A model generated the notes under the pieces. It was not told the DNA's origin. It did not search any database and worked only from the letters and a program-made list of their open reading frames with translations. DNA of 64,000 nt from Prochlorococcus sp. AG-412-I05 (GTDB lineage Bacteria; Cyanobacteriota; Cyanobacteriia; PCC-6307; Cyanobiaceae), in NCBI GenBank assembly GCA_003214855.1, contig QCLC01000004.1:1-64000 (forward strand), in the 5' to 3' direction. Made by a program: the position numbers and the translations under genes. Below are positions 46,997 through 56,723 of this stretch, piece after piece (the first letter of the stretch is position 1; the number at the start of each line of letters is the position of its first letter).

Positions 46997-48558
46997 GTCG
47001 CCTCAGTCCAACTCCTCCAATCCTGAGCCTTTTGCCAGCACTGGCTTTATTGCCTGTACTTATTTCTATCCTCATAAGTTTTCACAATGGTGGAGCCACT
47101 CTCCTATGGGAGTTTATTTGCGCTGCCGTTCATCCATCTATTCAAGCAGAGGTCGTTCAAAGTGCATTTAGAGGAATACAGATCACTTTCTCAACAGCTC
47201 TTCTTAGCTGGTCACTAAGTTCAATTTTTGGAATTTGTCTTGGCATAGCCAGCGCCAGGGTGGTATGGGAGACCTTTTTAGGTAAAAGCTGGCCAGCAAC
47301 TGTAATTCGCAGACTTTTGGCAATCCCGCGCTCAATTCATGAACTGCTCTGGGGTTTGTTGTTACTTCAAATGGTTGGGCTGAGCCCTTGGGTAGCTATT
47401 GTTGCAATCGTCATTCCTTACACCTCACTTGTTGCACGAGTCGTCAGCGATCAACTTGACACCAAGGATCGTCGAGCCCTAAAGGGCTTAAAACAGGCTG
47501 GGGCGGGCTCCTCTTCCGCCTTGATTACAGCTCTTGGCCCTGCGATGGGGCCTGTCTTATTGAGTTATGTCGGATATCGACTTGAATGTGCATTAAGAGG
47601 TGCAACCGTGTTGGGGGTTTTTGGATTGGGTGGTATTGGCACTGACCTTCAACTTGCACTTCAATCTCTTCAATTCCATGACGTATGGACAGCTTTATGG
47701 TTACTGGCAGCAGTCATGTTTAGTCTTGAGCAGATATTAAGTTTGATACGTGGATATTTCAAATTATCGAAAAATGGGATTTGGCAAATTACCACAATAT
47801 TGATTGTCTTATTGATTCTATGCGCACTAAGTATTCCCTGGCTAAATGCAGTTGATATTGATCTAGGAGAACCTCTTCACTGGAGCCCCCTTCCACTACC
47901 AACTTTTTATGAGCTAATAGATGCTATTCACACTCTCCCATGGATCCAATTAATCAGCAGCACGATGCTGCTAACAGTGTTAGCAGCAGGAATCGCTATC
48001 GGAACACCGCCACTAGCAATGATGCTTTGGCCAAGCCAACTGGGAATAGCAATACAAAGAATCATCTGGGGACTGCTAAGACTGATGCCAACCCCTCTTA
48101 CTGCTCTATTTTTGATGCTCTTCAGCAAACCTAGTCTGGCTGTTGCTGCTCTTGCACTTGGAGCCCACAACATTGGAGTGATGGGTCGCCTCTTAAAAGA
48201 AGGCCTTGACCAACAAAGCGACAACCACTTGAAAGCCTTAAGCGCGGCTGGCGCCGGAACACGATCGGCTTGGCTCTATGGATGCTTTAGCGGCCAAAGC
48301 CGTAGCTATTTAGCCTATGCCGCTTACAGAACTGACGTGATTTTGCGTGAAACCGTGGTAGTTGGCATGGTTGGAGGTACTGGACTGGGTTGGCAGTTAA
48401 TTGAATCTCTTGGTTCGTTCAACTGGGCACAGGTCATTGTTCTAATCGCGGTGTTCACAGCTCTGACCTTGATCGGAGAAGCGATCACTGATCGCTTGCG
48501 ATATCACTGGACTGGTTCAACTAAAAAGCTACCTATGGTTGTAGACCTACAAAGCTGA
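46993..48558 (+). CDS. phnE: Phosphonate-type ABC transporter permease, two domains fused
   Basis: A 521-residue polytopic protein, about twice the length of a usual PhnE (about 260). The first half has an ATPase-contacting loop in GLKQAGAGSSSALITALGPA (about 163-182), and the second has an equivalent loop in ALSAAGAGTRSAWLYGCFSG (about 416-435). Each half has roughly six spans, so a single chain probably supplies both permease domains that normally come from a PhnE dimer. It overlaps phnC by four bases and ends the operon. Confidence 0.9.
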   Translation: MSRLSPTPPILSLLPALALLPVLISILISFHNGGATLLWEFICAAVHPSIQAEVVQSAFRGIQITFSTALLSWSLSSIFGICLGIASARVVWETFLGKSWPATVIRRLLAIPRSIHELLWGLLLLQMVGLSPWVAIVAIVIPYTSLVARVVSDQLDTKDRRALKGLKQAGAGSSSALITALGPAMGPVLLSYVGYRLECALRGATVLGVFGLGGIGTDLQLALQSLQFHDVWTALWLLAAVMFSLEQILSLIRGYFKLSKNGIWQITTILIVLLILCALSIPWLNAVDIDLGEPLHWSPLPLPTFYELIDAIHTLPWIQLISSTMLLTVLAAGIAIGTPPLAMMLWPSQLGIAIQRIIWGLLRLMPTPLTALFLMLFSKPSLAVAALALGAHNIGVMGRLLKEGLDQQSDNHLKALSAAGAGTRSAWLYGCFSGQSRSYLAYAAYRTDVILRETVVVGMVGGTGLGWQLIESLGSFNWAQVIVLIAVFTALTLIGEAITDRLRYHWTGSTKKLPMVVDLQS

Positions 48559-48580
48559 TCAGGTTCCACTTCTCGATGTA

Positions 48581-49258
48581 ATGGCCAATACATACAAGAG
48601 ACTCGTTGTCATAGGTGACAGTGGTGTTTATGGATGGGGAGATCGAGAGGGGGGCGGATGGTGTGAACGTCTGCGATGCCAATGGATGAGCCTCCCTGAT
48701 GCCCCAGTGGTCTACCAGCTTGGAATTCGTGGGGATGGACTGGAAAGTGTTGCCAAACGCTGGCAACAGGAATGGCAAAGTCGAGGCGAACTCCGTCGTC
48801 AGGTTCCTGATGCAGTTTTAGTGGCGGTGGGCCTCAATGACACAGCACGTATTGGACGCCCCGATGGCCGGCCACAACTCACGGCAGAGGCCTTTCGCTT
48901 TGGCCTGCAGCAAATGCTGACAGAGATGAAACACCTCACCAAGGTGATGGTGATGGGCCTCACTCCTGTCGATGAAGCTGTAATGCCATTTGCGCAATGC
49001 CTCTGGTATTCAAACCAATCGGGGTCGGTTTATGAAGCTCAGCTTGAGGAAGCCTGTCTTGAGGTTGATGTGCCATTTCTGCCGTTGCACAACGCCATGC
49101 TCAATGAACCTACCTGGCTCAGCTGGATCGAACCCGATGGTATCCATCTCAACTCAGAGGGACATGACTGGATCCACCAACGGGTGATGGCATGGACATC
49201 GATGCTGGAGTGGGCACAGCTCGAACAACTAACAAACATCACTCCTACGGTTGGCTGA
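48581..49258 (+). CDS. SGNH/GDSL-type hydrolase
   Basis: A 225-residue predicted esterase/lipase-like hydrolase. Block I is VVIGDSGVYGWGDR with the nucleophile Ser, the oxyanion Gly is in LGIRGDGL, block III is VAVGLNDTAR with the Asn, and block V is DGIHLNSEGH with the catalytic Asp and His. There is no signal peptide, so it is cytoplasmic. The start is an ATG 22 bases after phnE. Substrate unknown; the SGNH group includes acyl-CoA and lysophospholipid hydrolases. Confidence 0.85.
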   Translation: MANTYKRLVVIGDSGVYGWGDREGGGWCERLRCQWMSLPDAPVVYQLGIRGDGLESVAKRWQQEWQSRGELRRQVPDAVLVAVGLNDTARIGRPDGRPQLTAEAFRFGLQQMLTEMKHLTKVMVMGLTPVDEAVMPFAQCLWYSNQSGSVYEAQLEEACLEVDVPFLPLHNAMLNEPTWLSWIEPDGIHLNSEGHDWIHQRVMAWTSMLEWAQLEQLTNITPTVG

Positions 49259-49331
49259 AATCATCCCTAAGGAATCCGATGTTCATCCTTTAGTTGGTTT
49301 ACCAGCGTTGCAGAAAAGCAGAAAGTGAAGG

Positions 49332-50219
49332 ATGTCAATAGAAAGTCAAGTCATGGCGCAAACTTCTTGCAAAACCTTGAGGAGAAAGAGAGCAGAGTGG
49401 TCTAGGAATCAACGTTCGCTTTCATTGCCCGAATCGATACAAAAACGCAATCAGGCTGTCGTTGAACACCTTGGATTGGCGCACCTTGCAGCAACTCGCC
49501 AAGCCACCCGTGGCGGAGAGGAACTAGATGATCTCATTCAAGAAGCAAGGCTGGGATTAATCATGGCGATGGAGAAATTCGATGCCAATCTTGGATTTAA
49601 AGTAAGTAGCTATGCAATGGCCCGTGCCAACGGCCAGATCCTCCATTTCCGCAGAGACAGAAGCCAGATTGTGAGAGTGCCCTGGCGACTGAGGGACCTA
49701 TATACCCGCGGCATGAGACTCCAGCAGATGCAGCAAAATGATGGCTTAAAACCGCTCACCGAAGAGCAGCTGGCTGCACAATTAAATGTAAGTTCAGACC
49801 GCTGGCATCAAGCTGCCGAAGCCATATGGCAGACACACCTTGTATCTCTGGATGCCAAAGAGACTTCAATAGGTGGCAATCATGTTGAGAAGAGAGTCCC
49901 ATTATTGGAACTGCTCAAGTCACCAAAGCAGAAAGAACCAGATCTGCAACACCAATGGCTAAAAAAGGCTATTCAGCGTCTAACATCCCACCAGCAACAC
50001 TTGCTTTACGCCCATTACATCGATGACATCAGCTTGCGACAGTTGGCAAAGCGCGAAAAGATGAAGGAGAACAAGCTGCGAAGAGTTTTGCAAGGTTTAA
50101 TTAAACAACTTCAACTTTGGTCCACTAACAAATCTGATGAGCTCATTAAGCAGCCAAACCAAGCCAAGCGGCGATTGCGATGGCAAAAACAGCAGCAAAG
50201 CTTGTCTGTAAACCATTAA
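49332..50219 (+). CDS. RNA polymerase sigma factor (alternative, SigF/B-like)
   Basis: A 295-residue alternative sigma factor. Region 2 contains NQAVVEHLGLAHLAA and DDLIQEARLGLIMAMEKFD, then a -10-binding segment with FKVSSYAMARANGQILHFRRD. Region 3 lies around 130-180, and region 4 has a helix-turn-helix in ISLRQLAKREKMKENKLRRV (about 245-264). The Lys/Arg/Gln-rich tail extends past the typical end. The group III SigB/F-type class fits better than group 1 because there is no region 1.1. Its 3' end overlaps the convergent DUF92 gene by 74 bases. Confidence 0.85.
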   Translation: MSIESQVMAQTSCKTLRRKRAEWSRNQRSLSLPESIQKRNQAVVEHLGLAHLAATRQATRGGEELDDLIQEARLGLIMAMEKFDANLGFKVSSYAMARANGQILHFRRDRSQIVRVPWRLRDLYTRGMRLQQMQQNDGLKPLTEEQLAAQLNVSSDRWHQAAEAIWQTHLVSLDAKETSIGGNHVEKRVPLLELLKSPKQKEPDLQHQWLKKAIQRLTSHQQHLLYAHYIDDISLRQLAKREKMKENKLRRVLQGLIKQLQLWSTNKSDELIKQPNQAKRRLRWQKQQQSLSVNH

Positions 50220-50898
50220 CAAGTTCATTACTCAGCCAACTAATTTTGTTCTGAGCAATTGCGCCTAAAAGGCTCTCCATAAGAGTGGCCAATAAGCCAA
50301 TCAAAGCAACCCAGATCGCCTGGAAACCAAAAGGCAACAGTGAGATGGAAACCATCACGAAGGTCATCAAAAGACTGCCAAGGGCACTTGCGAGAGTGCC
50401 CTCGAGACTGATGGCGCCATCCGTACCAGCAGGTACAGAACGCAGCGTGGTGATGAGCACAGTGGTTCGGCCCCAACGTTTGCCTATCTCACTGCCGAAG
50501 GTGTCAGCAAGTTTCGCAGCAAAACTTGCTGCGAAACCGATCATCAACAAAGACTGGGAACCAAGGCCCAGTTTGATCAGGATTGCCACTACAGCACCAG
50601 TGGCTGCTGATCCCCAGACATTTTCAGGCCCACGCCTGCCACCACGTCCCTCAGCAAGGCCAGCGAGCTTCTTCTGGGCCATGCCAAGACGGGTGACCAT
50701 CGATCCCAGCACGAGATAAATCACAACCGCAAGCCACCCACGCCAGCCAAGACACCCCCAGAGGATGGTGCCTAGTGCCCCGGCATGAATCCATCCGGCG
50801 GAAGTGAGTAATGGCAGCCTCTGGGCCAGTGCAATCAATAGAGCATTGAGAGCAAAAGCCCAGAGCCATTGAACCAGAGTCGGATTAGAAAAAAGCAT
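50146..50898 (-). CDS. DUF92 family, VTE6-like phytyl-phosphate kinase
   Basis: A 250-residue membrane protein of the DUF92 (TIGR00297) family with about five to seven hydrophobic segments. Family stretches include GWIHAGALGTILWGCLGWRG, GRGGRRGPENVWGS and AKLADTFGSEIGKRWGR. In plants and cyanobacteria this is VTE6, which phosphorylates phytyl phosphate to phytyl diphosphate for tocopherol and chlorophyll recycling; assignment here is by family only. ATG at 50898 (in-frame TTG one codon earlier). Convergent overlap of 74 bases with the sigma factor. Confidence 0.82.
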   Translation of the reverse strand: MLFSNPTLVQWLWAFALNALLIALAQRLPLLTSAGWIHAGALGTILWGCLGWRGWLAVVIYLVLGSMVTRLGMAQKKLAGLAEGRGGRRGPENVWGSAATGAVVAILIKLGLGSQSLLMIGFAASFAAKLADTFGSEIGKRWGRTTVLITTLRSVPAGTDGAISLEGTLASALGSLLMTFVMVSISLLPFGFQAIWVALIGLLATLMESLLGAIAQNKISWLSNELVNGLQTSFAAVFAIAIAAWLGLAA

Positions 50899-51205
50899 CA
50901 ACTTTGATAGCTCTGCCTTGGGCCAGATTGGACAAGAGACAGCAAGCGTGGGCTATTGCTTGACGCTGCCTGGCAGACCAGAGCATGAAGCAGAAAAAAC
51001 AGCCTACGGTTTTGATCTTCTCAATCACAGCATTGAGAAAATTATCACCTCAAAAGACTCTGCAGATAATCACTGAAGAAGGCCAAGCCCTCGAGTTAAA
51101 GGAAGCCGCTATGAAATTAAGATTTGCTTGAAAAAGACGCCGATAAGCGCTGACATTCGTGAGTAAAAACGCAGCCGCGTAGATCAAAAACAAGCCTGCA
51201 GGAAT
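50899..51205. other. Intergenic region with a doubtful 48-codon frame
   Basis: About 300 bases. A + strand frame from an ATG at 50985 to a TGA at 51131 (48 residues, beginning MKQKKQPTVLIFSITAL) has some protein character but no ribosome binding site. It was not called a gene. No terminator was seen at the rsmE 3' end. Confidence 0.4.
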
Positions 51206-51982
51206 TCAATCAGATCTTGACTGATCTCTTGACAAGCTGATCCGTCGACTTGAAACCATTGTTTGAGCTGCTGCCACAGCAGCTGTGCAAGTGCGCAAGA
51301 TTGAATCTCCCAACGCCACAGGCACCCAACCGGCGGCCTCAGCGGCACACTCTTCAAGTGGGCTCCAACCACCCTCAGGACCAATCGCAACTGTGACTTG
51401 GTTGATTTCTGGGGTCAATCCTTCCATCAAAAATTGTAGATCAATCAGTCCCTGCCGACGAGTGGTGGCCAAAGCAAAAACTGCATGATCTGGTGGACTT
51501 TTCCACAAGGCTGAAGCTTCTGCTATGGGCAAAAGTTCTGGCTGCCAAAGCTGCTCAGATTGCTCAACTGCTTCCCTAAGGATCACCTTCCATCGCAATG
51601 GTCGCTCCTCCGCCTGAGGAGTACACCTATCAGAACGTAGAGGCTGAATCAGGTTGACGCCTAGTTCACAACTCATCCTCAAAACCTCCTCAAAGCCGCG
51701 CTTTGGGAGAACAACAGCCAAACCGAGTTGTTGACGATGGCGAGGTTTTTGTAGAGAAGGAGACGAAGGTGACGTGTCAAGTTTTAAAAAATCACCTGCT
51801 TGTAGATGGGCCTCCCAGAAATGGCCAACACCATCAACAACCGCAACCGCTTGCCCATTGCGAAGGCGAAGCACTCTGCGCAGGTAATGGACTTCGTCTT
51901 GCTTGAGAGATAACAAATGGTGAGAAGCAGTGATTGCATCAAACCGCTGCGCTTCAACCAAAAGGCGCCTGAGCTCAGCCAA
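51206..51982 (-). CDS. rsmE: 16S rRNA (uracil(1498)-N3)-methyltransferase
   Basis: A 258-residue SPOUT methyltransferase. The N-terminal PUA-like domain has HYLRRVLRLRNGQ (about 33-45). The C-terminal knotted domain has VAIGPEGGWSPLE (about 202-214) and ALGDSILRTCTAAVAA (about 229-244). In most relatives the last motif reads LRTETA; here Cys takes the Glu place, which is worth noting but does not break the motif. The start is a TTG at 51982. DUF3531 lies nine bases upstream on the same strand, probably cotranscribed. Confidence 0.92.
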   Translation of the reverse strand: MAELRRLLVEAQRFDAITASHHLLSLKQDEVHYLRRVLRLRNGQAVAVVDGVGHFWEAHLQAGDFLKLDTSPSSPSLQKPRHRQQLGLAVVLPKRGFEEVLRMSCELGVNLIQPLRSDRCTPQAEERPLRWKVILREAVEQSEQLWQPELLPIAEASALWKSPPDHAVFALATTRRQGLIDLQFLMEGLTPEINQVTVAIGPEGGWSPLEECAAEAAGWVPVALGDSILRTCTAAVAAAQTMVSSRRISLSRDQSRSD

Positions 51983-51990
51983 GAGACTGC

Positions 51991-52440
51991 TTAGGCCTCC
52001 ACAGGGAAGATGCTGTCGGGATGGGGCTCAACAGGCCAGTCATCATTGACACCACCAATCAGCACTTCATCCAACTGCACCACATCGGAGTCAATTTGTT
52101 GGAGAGCGTTGATCAGGACATCAAGTGCAACAGCATCACTTGTACCAAGATCAACCCAACAACGTGCCCAGCAGCCTTGATATTCCAACTGGCCCATGTT
52201 GTGCATCAGCGCAGGGATCACGGATCTGGCGTCTTCATTGTCGTAAGTGATCCAGCTGAGATCCGCACCTTCCTCATGGACTTGTAGGTTCTCAGCATTA
52301 AATCCACCCAAACGGCCAATCACGTACCAACTATCAAAGATGCCATCGACGTAATTTTGCTCACCCTGGCTTGGTACATCGGCAAAATGAAGCCATAGCC
52401 AACAGTTGAATGGATCAACCTCGCGGAAACGAACGTCCAT
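51991..52440 (-). CDS. DUF3531 family protein
   Basis: A 149-residue acidic soluble protein with the DUF3531 signatures VRFREVDPFNCWLWLHF (about 3-19), WYVIGRLGGFNAEN and CWARCWVDLGTSDA. The family is limited to cyanobacteria and plastid-bearing organisms; function is not known to me. ATG start at 52440. It is upstream of rsmE with an eight-base gap, so the two are likely one transcript. Confidence 0.85.
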   Translation of the reverse strand: MDVRFREVDPFNCWLWLHFADVPSQGEQNYVDGIFDSWYVIGRLGGFNAENLQVHEEGADLSWITYDNEDARSVIPALMHNMGQLEYQGCWARCWVDLGTSDAVALDVLINALQQIDSDVVQLDEVLIGGVNDDWPVEPHPDSIFPVEA

Positions 52441-52557
52441 GAAAGCTCGACGATGGCTGCATCATCGCGGCATTCGACAGATCCGTCTGCATAAGCAAGC
52501 ATTCATCAATCAAATTGGAGGATCATTAGCAGCTGTGAGCAGAGAAGTGAGGTGCTC

Positions 52558-53190
52558 ATGCTGCAGCTGAAAGACATTCAATATCGTCCCTCAACATCTG
52601 AGGAACCTGTGCTGCAGGGAGTTGATCTCCTTGCTCATGCGAGCCAACCCGTTGTAATAGCTGGCGCTAGTGGAAGTGGCAAAACCAGTCTGCTAGAGGT
52701 GATCAGTGGACTTGCAAGTGCTCAACAAGGCGCCATTTACTGGGAACACAAACCCTTAAATCAGCGTCAACGACGCTGGATGTGTGGGGTCGTATTTCAA
52801 TTCCCAGAGCGGCACTTTCTTGGATTAACTGTTGCCCAGGAGCTGCGCTTAGGGCATCGGCGACTCACCAGTGTGGAACAAACACAAGCGCTACAAAGGG
52901 TTGGACTGGCTCAAATCGACATGAAGCAAGCACCGGAACGTCTCAGTGGAGGTCAACAAAGACGGCTTGCCCTTGCTGTTCAGTTGCTTCGCAAGCCAAC
53001 CATTTTGCTGCTTGATGAACCGACCGCCGGGCTTGATTGGTCAGTACGTGATGAGGTATTGGAACTGCTTTCCAAGCTTGCACGAGAACAGTTGTTAATC
53101 GTGGCCACTCATGAGCCAGAACTCTTTGTGGGCTTGTCAAGTGCAGCGTATCGGCTTGATTCAGGTCGGCTTCATAAGGTGCCTCAATAA
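52558..53190 (+). CDS. Stand-alone ABC transporter ATPase, ECF/ABCI10-like
   Basis: A 210-residue ATPase. Walker A is GASGSGKTSLLE (about 36-47), the Q-loop is VVFQFPERHFL (about 80-90, the QFPE pattern of ECF-type A subunits), the signature is LSGGQQRRLALAVQLL (about 129-144), Walker B is ILLLDEPTAGLD, and the switch is VATHEPE. No permease gene is next to it. The QFPE and GLDW patterns suit ECF energy-coupling ATPases, whose chloroplast relatives are ABCI10/ABCI11. The ATG at 52558 has GAAGTGAGG as ribosome binding site. Confidence 0.9.
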   Translation: MLQLKDIQYRPSTSEEPVLQGVDLLAHASQPVVIAGASGSGKTSLLEVISGLASAQQGAIYWEHKPLNQRQRRWMCGVVFQFPERHFLGLTVAQELRLGHRRLTSVEQTQALQRVGLAQIDMKQAPERLSGGQQRRLALAVQLLRKPTILLLDEPTAGLDWSVRDEVLELLSKLAREQLLIVATHEPELFVGLSSAAYRLDSGRLHKVPQ

Positions 53191-53565
53191 CTCTCAATCA
53201 ACTTAGATAACTAGCTGCCTTCGCAATCAAAAGTCACAGAAAAGCAATTCACAATGGCCAACCATTGATAAGCAACGCTTCAATAGCGAATTGGGTCGGC
53301 GATCTATAAATATATCTTGATCTTTAAATCAATAGGTAGTTGATCAAATAAAAAATTACTTCCAAGGCTGCTTGAGGGCCGACAAGTATTGCAGCACTAA
53401 GTCTTTTTGCTAAAGAACTCAAAAGCATTCTGCAGGAAGCTCACAATATTGAATCAAACAACAATTCAAAAAAATATTTAATTGCTGGCTAAAAGTTAAA
53501 CAAAAGCTTTTTATCAGTTAATCATATGGAGAAAGCAAGCCATTGTTCGCATGGGTCTTATCTAA
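53191..53565. other. A+T-rich intergenic region, nothing recognised
   Basis: About 375 bases between the convergent ABC ATPase and CPP1-like genes with no open frame and no strong hairpin. Several T- and A-runs could serve as a weak terminator region. Confidence 0.5.
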
Positions 53566-54261
53566 TCAAGCCAAAAAGAGTGCACCAGCCCAAAGCATCA
53601 ACACTGTTGGCACCGCTTCAAGCTGGTCTCCTGTAATCGGCAGGGTAACGCTTGGTAACGCTGTCATGGCTTGCAGGAGGAGTCCCCCAAGAATCAAGCC
53701 GCTCGCAAGTAAGAGAACACTCCAGCCCAATGATGCAAGTGGGCGACGACCTCGTCTGATCTGACTGAGAAACAGAGCAATTGTTGATACAGCAAGGATA
53801 AGCTCCGTGCTTCCAACAGGAGCAACAATCACAAGCAATAAGGCAAGTCCTCCTAAGACCAATCGAACCGTGAGGCCCTGTCCTTCAGGCAGAGAGAGAT
53901 TCGGCCAGAATTCTCTTGATTTGGTGTTAGCAGTTGATGAATTGATATTGCGTAGGCGTGTAAGCAGTGCATTGCTTCCACCACTGCGAGCAGCTGTCTC
54001 GACCTGCAGCTCCTCTCGCTGAGAGGCATTGACTGCAGCATTGCTCACTTTGCCAAGCTGACGTTCCTTGAGACTGGACATGAGCACAGCGTCATAAGAC
54101 GCTTCAACCCTTGCCCTGGCTTGAAGGTCATCGCCTACCTCTAAAAGCCGCTTTTCCTTTGCTTGTTGCACAGATTCGAAGCTGGCTCCTGGTTCAAGAC
54201 CAAGGATGGAGTAGGGATCCTGCGACCCTGGATTCGAACTGGAGCCGATGCCCGAGGCCAT
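53566..54261 (-). CDS. CPP1-like protein (DnaJ-like domain plus three membrane spans)
   Basis: A 231-residue protein. An N-terminal J-like domain (about 14-75) has DPYSILGLEPGASFESVQQA and a helix ending SYDAVLM, without the HPD motif of true DnaJ proteins. The C-terminus has three or four hydrophobic segments (about 132-150, 152-170, 180-205, 215-230). This is the architecture of CPP1 (DUF3353), a chaperone-like protein for protochlorophyllide oxidoreductase in chloroplasts. The ATG at 54261 is chosen because a longer frame from 54384 adds unconserved-looking sequence. Confidence 0.78.
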   Translation of the reverse strand: MASGIGSSSNPGSQDPYSILGLEPGASFESVQQAKEKRLLEVGDDLQARARVEASYDAVLMSSLKERQLGKVSNAAVNASQREELQVETAARSGGSNALLTRLRNINSSTANTKSREFWPNLSLPEGQGLTVRLVLGGLALLLVIVAPVGSTELILAVSTIALFLSQIRRGRRPLASLGWSVLLLASGLILGGLLLQAMTALPSVTLPITGDQLEAVPTVLMLWAGALFLA

Positions 54262-54627
54262 GGTTCTACGAGAACTACTCTGAGCGTATCGAGACCAGCT
54301 CAAAAGAGGGGCGAACCATAGCGATAGCCATGGCTGTTCTGGAGCTGTTTGCAACAAACCAAAGCCTCTTGCTGTCCCATCCACTGCCTACTCTTGAGCA
54401 ACGGCATCTGTGGTGGAAGGTGGAAGCCAACAAGCATTTCAACCCTTTCAGGTTGATCATTGCAGCTTGCAGCACGAAAGCATACGTACTCAGTGCCTCC
54501 ATCAACACAGGGGCGTATCAGCCATTGGTTGTCCACTACCACTGAACACAATCTTTAACGATTCTGGCTAACTAGAGCAGTGAATCGCGAGTTCTGTTCG
54601 TCAGGAAAGCAGATTTAAGACCAACGC
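54262..54627. other. Intergenic region with overlapping undecided frames
   Basis: About 365 bases between CPP1-like and prfC on the minus strand. Three sizeable frames overlap here: minus 54551-54300, minus 54508-54275 and the 3' part of a plus frame ending at 54545. They exclude one another and none has a clear start signal, so none is called a gene. One may be real. Confidence 0.4.
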
Positions 54628-56343
54628 TTAGAGGCTGATCGGCTCTACACCACTAACCACAGGCGCAACAGCACTAAGTTCCAACGCAGGGTGATCATCA
54701 AGAAGCTGGTTAAGGTTCCACTCGTTCTTGAACAAGAGAACAGGTCGCTGCCAGGCATCCTGAACGGTCTTGCAATTAAATATTCGTCCCATTTCATCTA
54801 GAGCAGGCCAACCATCACTGACCCACCGTGCCACCTGGAATCCCATAGGTTCAAGGCGGGTCTGAACGCCATATTCGTTTTCTAAACGATGCTGAACAAC
54901 ATCAAGCTGCAACTGACCTACTGCAGCAAGAATCGGATCCCGCTTGCTCTGATCAGTGTCGTAGAGAATTTGTACAGCACCTTCCTCTCTTAACTCATTA
55001 ACTCCTTTACGAAAATTTTTAAATGCTGAAGGATTTGGGTTGCGTAACCAGCTAAATATCTCAGGACTAAAGCATGGTATACCCTCGTATTCAACTCTAG
55101 AGCCTGTATACAGAGTATCACCAATCGAAAACATACCAGGATTATTTAGACCGATAACATCACCTGGATAGGCATCATCAACGACCGAACGTTCTTGGCC
55201 AAATAACTTCTGTGGGCGAGATAGACGTATGGATTTACCAGTTCGTGCTAGGCGCACCGTCATATCCTTTTCAAAACGTCCGCTGCAGACCCTTACAAAG
55301 GCGACACGATCACGATGACGAGGATCCATATTGGCCTGTAATTTGAACACAAAGCCACTGAAGGACGATCGCAAAGGATCAATAGGGCCCTCACTTGTAG
55401 AACGAGCAACCGGTCGCTGCGCCATCTCAAGAAAGGCATCAAGGAAAGGCCTTACCCCAAAATTGGTCATTGCCGAACCAAAAAACACAGGTGTCAAATC
55501 GCCTGCATGGACTAATTCCAGATCAAGCTCTGCACCTGCTGCCTCCAAGAGCTCTAACTCTTCCAACGCTTGGTCCAAAAGCTCCTGCTCGACAAGGCTT
55601 GGTAATTCCGGATCGTCAAGATGAAGATGGCGTTCACTCGCTTGCCGGCCCCTTTCCTCTCTTGTAAAAAGAACGACATTTCTAGTTCGGCGATCAATAA
55701 CACCACGAAACAACTCCCCACTACCAATAGGCCAATTCACGGCCCAAGGTATTAGTTCCAACTCTGCTTCAATCTCATCCAACAGCAACAGAGGATCCCG
55801 CCCTGCACGATCCATCTTGTTTATGAAAGTAAAGATTGGAATATTTCTCATGCGACATACCTCAAACAATTTTCTTGTCTGAGGTTCTAAACCCTTAGCT
55901 GCATCCTCCAACATCACCGCATTATCTGCAGCCGCCAGGGTGCGATAAGTGTCTTCGGAAAAATCCTGGTGTCCGGGGGTATCAAGAAGGTTAATTGTGT
56001 TATTTGCATAATCAAACTGCAGCACGGTGGAGGTAATCGATATCCCCCGCTGCTTCTCCAACTCCATCCAATCAGAGGTCACCTTGCGCTGCTCACCACG
56101 GGCTTTAACAGCCCCTGCTTGCTGGATCGCACCTCCGTAAAGCAACAATTTTTCTGTAAGGGTGGTCTTCCCCGCATCTGGATGGGAAATGATCGCGAAA
56201 TTACGGCGACGGCTAATGGCCTCAGCCAACGAGGCCTCAAGGACTTGATCTACATCGCTTGAAGAGGCCGAATCAATCGGCGGGCTCGTGGAATCGGGAA
56301 GAGAGGTCAAGCGGTGACGAAGATCTGGCGGGTGCAAATGCAT
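54628..56343 (-). CDS. prfC: Peptide chain release factor 3
   Basis: A 571-residue translational GTPase that recycles RF1/RF2 after termination. G1 is SHPDAGKTT (about 54-62), G2 is the QRGISITS region, G3 is DTPGHQDF (about 123-130), and G4 is NKMDRAG. RF3-specific text includes [24 protein letters not shown] and [12 protein letters not shown]. It has an N-terminal extension of about 40 residues relative to E. coli RF3, rich in Ser and Asp. The ATG at 56343 is used; an in-frame TTG lies eight codons earlier. Confidence 0.95.
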   Translation of the reverse strand: MHLHPPDLRHRLTSLPDSTSPPIDSASSSDVDQVLEASLAEAISRRRNFAIISHPDAGKTTLTEKLLLYGGAIQQAGAVKARGEQRKVTSDWMELEKQRGISITSTVLQFDYANNTINLLDTPGHQDFSEDTYRTLAAADNAVMLEDAAKGLEPQTRKLFEVCRMRNIPIFTFINKMDRAGRDPLLLLDEIEAELELIPWAVNWPIGSGELFRGVIDRRTRNVVLFTREERGRQASERHLHLDDPELPSLVEQELLDQALEELELLEAAGAELDLELVHAGDLTPVFFGSAMTNFGVRPFLDAFLEMAQRPVARSTSEGPIDPLRSSFSGFVFKLQANMDPRHRDRVAFVRVCSGRFEKDMTVRLARTGKSIRLSRPQKLFGQERSVVDDAYPGDVIGLNNPGMFSIGDTLYTGSRVEYEGIPCFSPEIFSWLRNPNPSAFKNFRKGVNELREEGAVQILYDTDQSKRDPILAAVGQLQLDVVQHRLENEYGVQTRLEPMGFQVARWVSDGWPALDEMGRIFNCKTVQDAWQRPVLLFKNEWNLNQLLDDHPALELSAVAPVVSGVEPISL

Positions 56344-56723
56344 ATTAAAGGTGCGATAAATGATCAAGCCTTAGACTGCGTCTGAGATTCATAAGACAAG
56401 GAATTCACGTCTTGGCAGGTGTAAGGCTGATATTTCAGCCTCTGTGTAGGTTTTATTGTGATCAGTTTTTCAATCTCACCTCATCTCAGTGAGGAAAACT
56501 GTTCGGGCAAAGTGCTTAAGCGTTCACAATCAATCCTGATGCAACGACGCAACCAAGATGATCGATTTCAAGTACTGAGCCCTCCCTGCGGGCTATGGCG
56601 CCAACACCAACTTTGATCTCAATACTTTCGTCAGCGGCAACTCAATTCAGTGGGAAAAGACTTTTCACCCTCATTTGTGAGAACGTGCGATAAGGCCTCA
56701 TAAATCCAACTGAGCCTATGCAT
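56344..56723. other. Intergenic region with a perfect hairpin
   Basis: About 380 bases upstream of prfC and downstream of the methyltransferase gene, both on the minus strand. A perfect hairpin GGCTGA-TATT-TCAGCC lies at 56425-56440 in the prfC upstream region. No gene-like frame above 30 codons was found. Confidence 0.45.

Noticed and set aside
50985-51131. 48-codon + strand frame between the VTE6-like gene and rsmE
   Set aside because: Somewhat protein-like, but no ribosome binding site and no known relative.
54111-54545. 144-codon + strand frame across the CPP1-like start
   Set aside because: Its first third is antisense to the CPP1-like gene and the rest competes with two minus frames; no start signal decides between them.
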